The notes below the pieces were generated by a model, which saw nothing but the letters and a program-made list of their open reading frames with translations, had not been told where the DNA came from and searched no databases. A stretch of 64,000 nucleotides of DNA from Modestobacter marinus (GTDB lineage Bacteria > Actinomycetota > Actinomycetes > Mycobacteriales > Geodermatophilaceae): positions 930,001 through 994,000 of the forward strand of contig NZ_JAAMPA010000001.1 of assembly GCF_011758655.1 (NCBI RefSeq), read 5' to 3'. Numbering within the stretch: position 1 is the stretch's first letter; each line of letters starts with the position of its first letter. The translations under genes were made by a program, and so were the position numbers. Below, in pieces: positions 35,542-43,192 of the stretch.

Positions 35542-35700
35542 TCACTGGTCGATGGTCACGTCGTTGAACGGGAGCATCGGCTCGACCCAGGGGAAGACGA
35601 CCAGCAGCAGCAGCGCGCAGACGGCGAGCGCCAGCAGCAGCGACAGCAGCGCCTTGCTCGTCCGCCCGCCCGGGAGGGTCCGCCAGATCCAGCCGTACAT
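35542..35700 (-). CDS. Small single-pass membrane protein paired with sortase
   Basis: 52 residues, MYGWIWRTLPGGRTSK, then the hydrophobic stretch ALLSLLLALAVCALLLLVVFPWV, ending in PMLPFNDVTIDQ. Its ATG shares one base with the sortase stop (TGATG), so it is translationally coupled. The same type of short protein with a PFNDVT tail lies next to class E sortases in other actinobacteria, as far as I recall. The function is unknown; a sortase-associated membrane role is inferred. Confidence 0.75.
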   Translation of the reverse strand: MYGWIWRTLPGGRTSKALLSLLLALAVCALLLLVVFPWVEPMLPFNDVTIDQ

Positions 35701-36569
35701 CAGGAGTCCTCTCCGCCCTCGAGCAGCGCCGGCGGGCCGTCGGGCGCCTCGGCCTTGGCGACCGGGGCGCCGTCCAGGTCCGCGTGCACGATCAGCCGCT
35801 GCCGCGCGGAGTACTTCGGGTGGCAGGTGGTCAGGGTCAGGTACGTGCCCGACGGCGCCGCACCCGCAGCCCCCGGCGTCGGGGCGATGACGTCGACGTC
35901 GGCCGGCTGGACGATCTGCTGGCCCGGGACCCCGCTGGGGTCGGTGGTGAAGTCGCCGGTGGCCGGGTCGCCGAGCACCCGGTACACGAACCACGCGTCC
36001 GCGGTCTCCACCACGATCGGGTCCCCGGGCCGCAGCCGGTCGAGGTCCATGAAGGGCGACCCCTTGCCCACCCGGTGCCCGGCCAGCGCCAGGTTGCCGG
36101 GCTGCCCGGGCATCGCCGTCCCGACGTAGTGGCCCGGGCCCTGGGACAGCTGGGTCTCGTCGGTTCCCTGCAGGACGACCTGCTGGTAGTCCGACCCCAG
36201 CCGGGGGACGTGCAGCACCGCGATCGGCTCGCCGACGGCGGGCTCGACCAGCACCGGCAGCGCCGCCGTGGGCGCCGGGGCGTCCGCCCAGACGTCGCGG
36301 ATCTCCTCGGTCAGCTGGTCCTGCCGGCGGTCGTTGAGCAGGTCGGTGACGTAGACCTCGTAGACGACGAACAGCAGCAGGACCAGGCCCACGGTCACCA
36401 TCAGCTCGCCGGCTCCGCGGGTCAGCACCTGCCAGAGCGGCTCCCGCGTGCGCTCCCCGGACCGGGGCCCCGGGTCCTGGTCGAGCTGCGTCCACAGGGG
36501 GCTCGGCTCCTCCGACAGAGCCGGCAGCGCTCGACCCGGGCTCACCTGCTGCATCGGCTGCGTGTCCAT
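35700..36569 (-). CDS. Class E sortase
   Basis: 289 residues. A Pro-rich cytoplasmic N-terminus precedes one transmembrane anchor (LMVTVGLVLLLFVVYEVYVTDLL, about 57-79) and the sortase barrel. Catalytic residues are visible: H165 in LALAGHRVG, C249 in TLTTCHPKYS, and Arg256/258 in SARQRL. Class E sortases of high-G+C actinobacteria anchor proteins with LAxTG-type signals to the cell wall. No substrate with such a tail is seen in the window (the pectinesterase C-terminus is outside it). ATG 36569; no strong ribosome site. Confidence 0.92.
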   Translation of the reverse strand: MDTQPMQQVSPGRALPALSEEPSPLWTQLDQDPGPRSGERTREPLWQVLTRGAGELMVTVGLVLLLFVVYEVYVTDLLNDRRQDQLTEEIRDVWADAPAPTAALPVLVEPAVGEPIAVLHVPRLGSDYQQVVLQGTDETQLSQGPGHYVGTAMPGQPGNLALAGHRVGKGSPFMDLDRLRPGDPIVVETADAWFVYRVLGDPATGDFTTDPSGVPGQQIVQPADVDVIAPTPGAAGAAPSGTYLTLTTCHPKYSARQRLIVHADLDGAPVAKAEAPDGPPALLEGGEDS

Positions 36570-36622
36570 GACGGGGCGATGCTAGGTGAGCAGCGCTCCG
36601 TGACCGCGCGCCGCGCGGGAGC

Positions 36623-37477
36623 TCAGGACGGACGGATCGTGCCGAGCAGGTGCTCGGTGCCCGCCTTGGCGTTGCGGACGGCGACGTCCCAGCCCCCGTC
36701 GGCCTGCTCGGTCGACAGCGTGACCGTGCCCGGCAGCAGCAGCGGCTTGCGGAACGCCACGTCCACCGCCAGGGCGTCGGGCAGCCGGCCGGTCAGCGCC
36801 GCCAGGGTGCGGGCCTTCACCCACATGCCGTGCGCGATCGCCCGCTTGAAGCCGAACGCCTTGGCGGTGACCCCGCTGAGGTGGATCGGGTTCACGTCCC
36901 CGGACACCGCGGCGTACCGGCGGCCGGCGTCGGCGGGCACCCGCCACTGCGCGGCGACCCGGTCCAGCGCCCCGACCGACACCTGGACGTCGGCGTCCGG
37001 CGCGCCCTCGGGCGCCGTGGCCCCGCGGGCCAGGTACGTCGACCGGCTGCGCCAGACCTCCGCCCCGGCCGCGGAGACCGAGGCGCAGAGGTCGACGGTC
37101 GCCCCGCGCACGTGGGCGGCGAACCGGTCGGCCCACACCTCGACGTCCAGCGCCTCGCCGGCGCCGATCGGCCGCAGCTGCTCGACCCGGTTGCGCACGT
37201 GCACCAGGCCGGGCAGCGCGAGCGGGAACCCCCGGTCGGTCATCAGCGCCACCTGCAGCGGGAAGGCGACCAGGTGCGGGTAGGTCACCGGCAGGGTGTC
37301 GGCGAGCGGGAACCGGCAGACCCGGGCGTAGGCCGCCAGGTGCGCCGGGTCGACCTCGACGCCGAGCCGGGCCAGCCGGGTGTCGGGCAGGGCGCCGCCC
37401 CGGCCGCGCGCGGTGAGCGCGGCCCGGGCGAACAGCGCCGGCATCGCCGGCGGGGTGTCGAGCACCGTGCGGGTCAC
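36623..37477 (-). CDS. htdX: MaoC-like 3-hydroxyacyl-thioester dehydratase (HtdX type)
   Basis: 284 residues. Double hot-dog enzyme with a C-terminal MaoC hydratase-2 motif YAAVSGDVNPIHLSGVTAKAFGFKRAIAHGM (catalytic Asp and His). The GTG at 37477 starts one base after the FabG4 stop (TGACGTG), fixing the start; the longer frame runs into fabG4. Order and type match M. tuberculosis Rv0241c-Rv0242c-Rv0243 (htdX-fabG4-fadA2). It would hydrate or dehydrate enoyl/3-hydroxyacyl thioesters in fatty-acid turnover or remodelling. Confidence 0.88.
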   Translation of the reverse strand: MTRTVLDTPPAMPALFARAALTARGRGGALPDTRLARLGVEVDPAHLAAYARVCRFPLADTLPVTYPHLVAFPLQVALMTDRGFPLALPGLVHVRNRVEQLRPIGAGEALDVEVWADRFAAHVRGATVDLCASVSAAGAEVWRSRSTYLARGATAPEGAPDADVQVSVGALDRVAAQWRVPADAGRRYAAVSGDVNPIHLSGVTAKAFGFKRAIAHGMWVKARTLAALTGRLPDALAVDVAFRKPLLLPGTVTLSTEQADGGWDVAVRNAKAGTEHLLGTIRPS

Positions 37478-37478
37478 G

Positions 37479-38834
37479 TCAGGCCCCCAGCAGCGACTGG
37501 CCGCAGACCCGGACGACCTGGCCGTTGACCCCGGCGCTGCCCGGCTGGGCCAGCCAGGCGATCGTCTCGGCGACGTCGACCGGCAGCCCACCCTGCTGCA
37601 GCGAGTTGAGCCGGGCACCGACCTCGCGGGTGCCCAGCGGCATCTTCGCGGTCATCTCGGTGACGATGAAGCCCGGCGCGACGGCGTTGATCGTGGCCCC
37701 GCGCTCGGCGAACTCCGGCGCCCAGCTGCGCACCATGCCGATGATCCCGGCCTTGGACGCGGCGTAGTTGGTCTGCCCGCGGTTGCCGGCGATCCCGGAC
37801 TGCGAGCTGACGCAGACCACCCGGGCGTCGGGCTTGAGCGCCCCCTCGGTGGTCAGCAGCGCCTGGGTGAGGTCCAGCTGGGCCTGCAGGTTCACCGCCA
37901 TCACCGAGTTCCAGCGGGCGGCGTCCATGTTGACCAGCAGCTTGTCCCGGGTGATGCCGGCGTTGTGCACGACGACGTCCACCCCGCCGTGCCGGGCCAC
38001 CAGCTGGGCGGCCAGCCGTTGGCCGGCGTCGGCGCCGGTGATGTCCAGGGCCACCGCCGTCCCGCCGACCTCGTTGGCGACCTCGGCCAGCTGCTCGCCG
38101 GCCGCCGGCACGTCGACGGCGACCACGTGGGCGCCGTCGCGGGCCAGCACCCGGGCGATGGCCGCACCGATGCCGCGGGCGGCACCGGTCACGACGGCGA
38201 CCTTGCCCGCCAGCGGCCGCTCGTCGTCGGCGCCGGCGGGCAGGTCGGCGGCCGTGACCGCGAGCACCTGGCCGTCGACGTAGGCCGACCGGCCGGAGAG
38301 GAAGAACCGCAGCGGGCTGGCCAGCGAGCCCTCCGCGCCGAGGGGCACGTGCACCAGGTTCGCCGTCGACCCGCCGCGCAGCTCCTTGGCGAGTGAGCGG
38401 ACCAGCCCCTCCAGCGCCTGCCGGGCAGCCGCCTGGGCCGGGGACGACGTCTCCGCGGGCGGGTCGGCGAGCACCAGCACCCGGCCGGACGGCCGCAGCC
38501 GCTTCAGCGCCGGGGCGAGGAAGTCGTGCGCGGCGGCCAGGTCGGCCGGGCCGGTCAGCCCGGTGGCGTCGAGCAGCACCGCCGCCAGCCGCTCCCCGTC
38601 GGCCGAGCCGTCGGCGGCGACGGGGGACACGACGGTCACACCGGCGTCGCGCAGCAGCCCGGTGACCTCCTCGCGCAGCCGGCCCTCACCGGCCGAGCCG
38701 ACCACCGCCGGGCCCGGGAGCAGCGGCTGCCCGGGCTCGTACCGGCGCAGCTGCGCCGGCCGGGGCAGGCCCAGCTGCTTGGTGATGGTCGTGCCGACGC
38801 CGGAGTTGGCGAAGTCGCGGTACCAGTCGCTCAC
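37479..38834 (-). CDS. fabG4: High-molecular-weight 3-oxoacyl-thioester reductase (FabG4 type)
   Basis: 451 residues; the GTG at 38834 follows GGAAGGAC. Two-domain SDR: an N-terminal flavodoxin-like half (VSDWYRDFANSGVGTTITKQLGLP, then a degenerate Rossmann fold) and a C-terminal active SDR (TGAARGIGAAIA, VVHNAGITRDKLL, VSSQSGIAGNRGQTNYAASKAG with Ser-Tyr-Lys). The length and N-terminal sequence match mycobacterial FabG4, an NADH-dependent reductase of long-chain 3-oxoacyl-CoA. Operon with the dehydratase downstream and thiolase upstream (106-bp gap). Confidence 0.92.
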   Translation of the reverse strand: MSDWYRDFANSGVGTTITKQLGLPRPAQLRRYEPGQPLLPGPAVVGSAGEGRLREEVTGLLRDAGVTVVSPVAADGSADGERLAAVLLDATGLTGPADLAAAHDFLAPALKRLRPSGRVLVLADPPAETSSPAQAAARQALEGLVRSLAKELRGGSTANLVHVPLGAEGSLASPLRFFLSGRSAYVDGQVLAVTAADLPAGADDERPLAGKVAVVTGAARGIGAAIARVLARDGAHVVAVDVPAAGEQLAEVANEVGGTAVALDITGADAGQRLAAQLVARHGGVDVVVHNAGITRDKLLVNMDAARWNSVMAVNLQAQLDLTQALLTTEGALKPDARVVCVSSQSGIAGNRGQTNYAASKAGIIGMVRSWAPEFAERGATINAVAPGFIVTEMTAKMPLGTREVGARLNSLQQGGLPVDVAETIAWLAQPGSAGVNGQVVRVCGQSLLGA

Positions 38835-38940
38835 GTGTGGTCGTCCTTCCGTGGTACGTGGAGGTCGGGTCGAGCGGCTCGACGTCAGGTGGGCCGGGTC
38901 GACCCGGGTGACGGGCGGCCCGGACCCGGGAGCCGGGGGA

Positions 38941-40224
38941 TCAGGACTCGAGGATCGCGACGACGCCCTGGCCACCGGCGGCGCAGATGGAGATCAGGCC
39001 GCGCTTGCCCGGGCCCGCCTCGTGCAGCGTCTTGGCCAGCGTCGCGACGATCCGGCCGCCGGTCGCGGCGAACGGGTGCCCGGCCGCCAGCGACGAGCCG
39101 TGCACGTTCAGCTTCGCCGGGTCGATCGAGCCCAGCGGGGCGTCCAGCCCGAGCTTCTCCTTGCAGAACGCCGGGTTCTCCCAGGCCTTGAGCGTCGCGA
39201 GCACCGTGGAGGCGAACGCCTCGTGGACCTCGTAGAAGTCGAAGTCCTGCAGGCTCAGGCCGTTGCGGGCCAGCAGCACCGGCACCGCGTACGCCGGGGC
39301 CATCAGCAGCCCCTCGCCGCCGTGCACGTAGTCGACCGCGGCGGTCTGCGCGTCGACCAGGTGGGCGAGCACCGGCAGGTCGTGCTCGGCGGCCCACTCG
39401 TCCGAGGCGAGCAGGACGGCGGAGGCGCCGTCGGTCAGCGGGGTCGAGTTGCCCGCTGTCATCGTGGCACCCTCGCCCTGCCCGAACACCGGCTTCAGCT
39501 TCGCCAGCTTCTCCACCGAGGTGTCCGGCCGCAGGTTCTGGTCGCGGGTGAGGCCGAGGAACGGCGTCACCAGGTCGTCGAAGAAGCCACGGTCGTAGGC
39601 CGCGGCGAGGGCCTGGTGCGAGCGGACGGTCAGCTCGTCCTGCTCCTCCCGGCCGATCTCCCACTCCGCGGCGGTGATCGCCGCGTGGTCGCCCATGGCC
39701 AGGCCGGTGCGCGGCTCGGCGTTGCGCGGGATCTCCGGGACCAGCTGGCCGGGCCGGATGCCGGCCAGCGCCTTGAGCCGCTGCTGCAGGGTCTTCGCGC
39801 TGTTGACCGCCAGCAGGGCCCGGCGCATGTCCTCGTTCAGCGCCATCGGCGCGTCGGAGGTGGTGTCCACGCCCCCGGCGATGCCGGACTCGAGCTGCCC
39901 CAGGGCGATCTTGTTGGCGACCAGGACGGCGGCCTCCAGCCCGGTGCCACAGGCCTGCTGCACGTCGTAGGCCGGCGTCGCGGCCGACAGCCGGGAGCCC
40001 AGCACGCTCTCCCGGGTCAGGTTGAAGTCGCGGGCGTGCTTGAGGACGGCGCCGGCGACCACCTCCCCCACCTGCTGACCCTGCAGCCCGAAGCGGGCGA
40101 CGAGCCCGTCGAGGGTCGCGGTGAGCATGTCCTGGTTGCTGGCCCGCGCGTACGCGCCGTTGGAGCGGGCGAACGGGATGCGGTTGCCGCCGACGATCGC
40201 GGCCTTCCGGGTCTGCGGTGCCAT
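38941..40224 (-). CDS. fadA2: Acetyl-CoA C-acyltransferase / 3-ketoacyl-CoA thiolase (FadA2 type)
   Basis: 427 residues. Thiolase motifs: VQQACGTGLEAA (nucleophile Cys), GGVDTTSDAPMAL, NVHGSSLAAGHPFAATGGR (His) and ISICAAGGQGVVAI (second Cys). It is longer than FadA-type enzymes and resembles the FadI/FadA2 group. It cleaves 3-ketoacyl-CoA in beta-oxidation. ATG 40224, divergent from the TetR gene across a 99-bp region holding a 24-bp palindrome; the downstream FabG4 and dehydratase complete a beta-oxidation-like set. Confidence 0.92.
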   Translation of the reverse strand: MAPQTRKAAIVGGNRIPFARSNGAYARASNQDMLTATLDGLVARFGLQGQQVGEVVAGAVLKHARDFNLTRESVLGSRLSAATPAYDVQQACGTGLEAAVLVANKIALGQLESGIAGGVDTTSDAPMALNEDMRRALLAVNSAKTLQQRLKALAGIRPGQLVPEIPRNAEPRTGLAMGDHAAITAAEWEIGREEQDELTVRSHQALAAAYDRGFFDDLVTPFLGLTRDQNLRPDTSVEKLAKLKPVFGQGEGATMTAGNSTPLTDGASAVLLASDEWAAEHDLPVLAHLVDAQTAAVDYVHGGEGLLMAPAYAVPVLLARNGLSLQDFDFYEVHEAFASTVLATLKAWENPAFCKEKLGLDAPLGSIDPAKLNVHGSSLAAGHPFAATGGRIVATLAKTLHEAGPGKRGLISICAAGGQGVVAILES

Positions 40225-40246
40225 GGGGGCCTCCAGGAGCTGGTCA

Positions 40247-40270
40247 CCACCAAAATGGCCATTTTGGTGG
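40247..40270. repeat. AAATGGCCATTT palindrome, copy 1 (perfect 24 bp)
   Basis: Left arm CCACCAAAATGG and its exact complement, centred on TGGCCA. It lies between the divergent thiolase and TetR genes, 23 bp upstream of the thiolase ATG. Here it cannot be a terminator of either gene, so an operator or protein-binding role is possible. Confidence 0.9.
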
Positions 40271-40292
40271 AGGGGTGACGCGGTCAGTGCCG

Positions 40293-40314
40293 GGTACCGA
40301 GAGTATCAGGTACC
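40293..40314. promoter_or_regulatory. Possible TetR operator upstream of tetR
   Basis: Two GGTACC hexamers separated by 10 bp (gagagtatca) end 9 bp before the TetR gene start. The TACC...GGTA dyad spacing fits a TetR dimer. It is adjacent to, but distinct from, the 24-bp palindrome. Autoregulation is inferred. Confidence 0.4.
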
Positions 40315-40323
40315 GTCGGTGTC

Positions 40324-41034
40324 GTGAACATGGAGACGGCGGCCGGCCCGCGTGACCGGCGGGACTCGCGGTGGGACGAGCACCGCCGCGCGCGCCGCGA
40401 GCAGCTGGTCGACGCCACCCTCGCCGCGGTCGGCAGGCACGGCGCGGGCGTCGGCATGGAGGAGATCGCCGCCGCGGCCGGCACCAGCAAGACCGTCGTC
40501 TACCGGCACTTCGCCGACCGGAGCGAGCTCTACGTCGCCGTCTGCGCCCGGGTGGCCGACCAGCTCACCCGCAAGCTGCGCGAGGCGATGGGCAGCAGCG
40601 CCCACCCCCGGCAGATGGTCACCGCGGCCGTGGAGACCTACCTGGCCTTCATCGAGGCCGACCCGGAGGTCTACCGGTTCGTCGTCTCCCACGCCCTGAC
40701 CGACCGCCCGGGGGACCTGGTCGCCGACGGCACGGACCCGATCAGCAGCCTGTCCGACCTGGTCGGCGACGAGGTCGGCGCACTGGTCGCCGCCGCGCTG
40801 ACCCACGCCGGGCAGGACACCGCCGCGGCCGCCCCCTGGGGCCACGGCGTCATCGGCCTGGTCCGGGCCGCCGCCGACTGGTGGCTGCGCGCCGACCGCC
40901 CGATGCCCCGCGCCGACCTGGCGACCCACCTCACCGACCTGGCGTGGACGGGGTTGCGCGGCGTCGTGACCCCCGAGCCCACGCACCCCGGCCCCTCAAC
41001 CCCGGCCCCCGCGAGTCCGATGGAGGAAGCATGA
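40324..41034 (+). CDS. TetR-family transcriptional regulator
   Basis: 236 residues (GTG 40324; ATG 40330 also possible). N-terminal helix-turn-helix: REQLVDATLAAVGRHGAGVGMEEIAAAAGTSKTVVYRHFADRSELY. The all-helical ligand domain is typical of fatty-acid or acyl-CoA-responsive regulators. Its stop overlaps the acyl-CoA oxidase ATG (ATGA), and it is divergent from the thiolase operon. It probably controls both units in response to acyl-CoA; the ligand is inferred. Confidence 0.9.
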   Translation: MNMETAAGPRDRRDSRWDEHRRARREQLVDATLAAVGRHGAGVGMEEIAAAAGTSKTVVYRHFADRSELYVAVCARVADQLTRKLREAMGSSAHPRQMVTAAVETYLAFIEADPEVYRFVVSHALTDRPGDLVADGTDPISSLSDLVGDEVGALVAAALTHAGQDTAAAAPWGHGVIGLVRAAADWWLRADRPMPRADLATHLTDLAWTGLRGVVTPEPTHPGPSTPAPASPMEEA

Positions 41035-43073
41035 CCAGCACTCCCACCCCCCTGACGCCGGTCGACCCCGCCCGGCTCACCGAGGTCCTCGACGGCCGCT
41101 GGGCCCACGTCCGCCGGGACAGCCGCGAGCAGCTCGACGACCCCCGCTGGGCACCGGTGTACGGCGAGTCGATGGCCGAGGCGCGCGAGCGGGTCACCGC
41201 CCTGGCCGCGGAGCTGGCCGCCACCGGCCGCGTCTCCCTCGGCTTCCCCGTCGAGTACGGCGGCGCCGACGACGCCGGCGGCTCGGTGACCGCCATCGAG
41301 ATGCTCGCCCAGGCCGACCTGTCCCTGATGGTCAAGGCCGGGGTGCAGTGGGGACTGTTCGGCGGCGCGGTGCAGGCGCTGGGCACGAAGCGCCAGCACG
41401 ACCGGTACCTGCCCGACATCATGGGCTTCGCGCTGCCCGGCTGCTTCGCGATGACCGAGACCGGCCACGGCTCCGACGTCCAGCAGCTGCGCACGACCTG
41501 CACCTACGACCCGGCCACGCAGACCTTCGACCTGCACACCCCGCACGAGGCCGCCCGCAAGGACTACATCGGCAACGCGGCGAAGGACGGCCGGATGGCC
41601 GTCGTCTTCGCCCAGCTGGTCACCCAGGGGGAGGGGCGGGGCGTGCACGCTTTCCTCGTGCCCATCCGGGACGCCGACGGCGCACCGGTGCCCGGCGTCA
41701 CGATCGGCGACGACGGCCCCAAGGCCGGGCTGCTCGGGGTGGACAACGGGCGGCTGACCTTCGACCACGTCGCCGTGCCGCGCGACATGCTGCTCGACCG
41801 CTACGGCCAGGTCGCCGCCGACGGCACGTACACCAGCTCGATCGAGAACGAGACCCGGCGCTTCTTCACCATGCTCGGCACCCTGGTGCGCGGGCGGGTC
41901 AGCGTCGGCGGCTCGGCCGGGGCGGCGACGAAGGTGGCCCTGGAGATCGCCGTCCGCTACGGCGACACCCGCCGCCAGTTCTCCGCCCCCGGCGAGGACC
42001 GCGAGGTCGTCATCAACGACTACCTGGTGCACCAGCGCAAGCTGCTGCCCGCGCTGGCGAAGACCTACGCCCTCAGCTTCGCCCAGGAGGAGCTGACCTC
42101 GACGATGCACGACGTCCTGGGGGCGGCCGACGTCGACGAGGCGGCGCAGCGCGAGCTGGAGTCCCGGGCGGCCGGGATCAAGGCCGTGAGCACCTGGCAC
42201 GCCACCCGGACGATCCAGCTGTGCCGGGAGGCCTGCGGCGGGGCCGGCTACCTGGCGGAGAACCGGCTGCCCACGCTCAAGGCCGACACCGACGTCTTCA
42301 CCACGTTCGAGGGCGACAACACCGTGCTCATGCAGCTGGTCGCCAAGGGGCTGCTCACCGGCTACCGGGACGCCTTCGGCTCGCTGGACGGCTGGGGCCG
42401 GGCCGCCTTCGTCGCCGAGCAGGTGCGCGAGACGGTGCTGGAGCGGACGGCGGCCCGCGGGCTGATCCAGCGGCTGGTCGACGCCGTCCCCGGGCGGGAC
42501 GAGGACGTCTCGATGCTCGACCGGGGCTGGCAGCTGGCCACCTTCGAGGACCGCGAGAAGCACCTCCTGGAGAGCGCGATCCGGCGGCTGCGCGGCGGCG
42601 CCGCGGTCAAGAAGGACCGGCCGTTCGACATCTTCAACGACGTGCAGGACCACGTGCTGGCCGCGGCCGAGGCGCACATCGACCGGGTGGTGCTGGAGGC
42701 GTTCGTCGCCGGCATCGAGCGCACCCCGGACCCGGCCGCGCGGGCGCTGCTGGCGCGGGTCTGCGACCTCTACGCGCTGAGCACCATCGAGGCCGACAAG
42801 GGCTGGTTCCTCGAGCACGGCCGGCTCACCCCCACCCGGGCCAAGGCGCTGACCGGTGCGGTGAACGACCTGCTCAAGGAGCTGCGCCCGCACATGCGCA
42901 CCCTGGTCGACGGCTTCGCCATCCCCGAGTCGTGGCTCAACTGCGCGATCGTGGCCGAGGAGCCCGGCCGCCAGGAGACGATGGCCGCGCACGACGCCGC
43001 CCTGCGGTCCGCCGGGGCACAGCCGCAGCAGGAGGCCACCGCGACCGACCTGGAGATGGCCCCCGCCCAGTAG
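41031..43073 (+). CDS. Acyl-CoA oxidase/dehydrogenase family protein
   Basis: 680 residues; the ATG at 41031 overlaps the TetR stop. Acyl-CoA dehydrogenase fold with FAMTETGHGSDVQQLRT (flavin/substrate loop), KDYIGNAAKDG, VAVPRDMLLDRYG, YGDTRRQFSAPG and CREACGGAGYLAENRLPTLKADTDVFTTFEGDNTVLMQ. An extra ~220-residue helical C-terminal domain follows. Length, the GDNTVL motif and the extra domain fit acyl-CoA oxidases (O2 acceptor) better than FadE5-type dehydrogenases (about 610 residues), which hold the equivalent position in mycobacteria. It catalyses the first step of beta-oxidation; the oxidase assignment is moderately sure. Confidence 0.88.
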   Translation: MTSTPTPLTPVDPARLTEVLDGRWAHVRRDSREQLDDPRWAPVYGESMAEARERVTALAAELAATGRVSLGFPVEYGGADDAGGSVTAIEMLAQADLSLMVKAGVQWGLFGGAVQALGTKRQHDRYLPDIMGFALPGCFAMTETGHGSDVQQLRTTCTYDPATQTFDLHTPHEAARKDYIGNAAKDGRMAVVFAQLVTQGEGRGVHAFLVPIRDADGAPVPGVTIGDDGPKAGLLGVDNGRLTFDHVAVPRDMLLDRYGQVAADGTYTSSIENETRRFFTMLGTLVRGRVSVGGSAGAATKVALEIAVRYGDTRRQFSAPGEDREVVINDYLVHQRKLLPALAKTYALSFAQEELTSTMHDVLGAADVDEAAQRELESRAAGIKAVSTWHATRTIQLCREACGGAGYLAENRLPTLKADTDVFTTFEGDNTVLMQLVAKGLLTGYRDAFGSLDGWGRAAFVAEQVRETVLERTAARGLIQRLVDAVPGRDEDVSMLDRGWQLATFEDREKHLLESAIRRLRGGAAVKKDRPFDIFNDVQDHVLAAAEAHIDRVVLEAFVAGIERTPDPAARALLARVCDLYALSTIEADKGWFLEHGRLTPTRAKALTGAVNDLLKELRPHMRTLVDGFAIPESWLNCAIVAEEPGRQETMAAHDAALRSAGAQPQQEATATDLEMAPAQ

Positions 43074-43103
43074 CCGGAGCCGTTCCCGCGACACCTGGCA
43101 CGA

Positions 43104-43133
43104 GGACCACCAAAATGGCCATTTTGGTGGTCC
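43104..43133. repeat. AAATGGCCATTT palindrome, copy 2 (perfect 30 bp)
   Basis: Arm GGACCACCAAAATGG with its exact complement. It lies between the convergent ends of the acyl-CoA oxidase and SpoIIE-type genes, 31 bp after the oxidase stop. The position suits a bidirectional terminator. The core is identical to copy 1 over 24 bp. Confidence 0.9.
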
Positions 43134-43154
43134 CCCTCGGACGGCTGGAGGATC

Positions 43155-43176
43155 ACCGAAATGGCCATTTCTGTGG
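43155..43176. repeat. AAATGGCCATTT palindrome, copy 3 (imperfect)
   Basis: The core GAAATGGCCATTTC is perfect over 14 bp; the flank CACC faces TGTGG, so the outer stem is disturbed. It lies 22 bp after copy 2 and 17 bp before the SpoIIE-type gene's stop, giving a doublet in one convergent gap. Confidence 0.85.
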
Positions 43177-43192
43177 TGGCTCGGGTGGGGTG

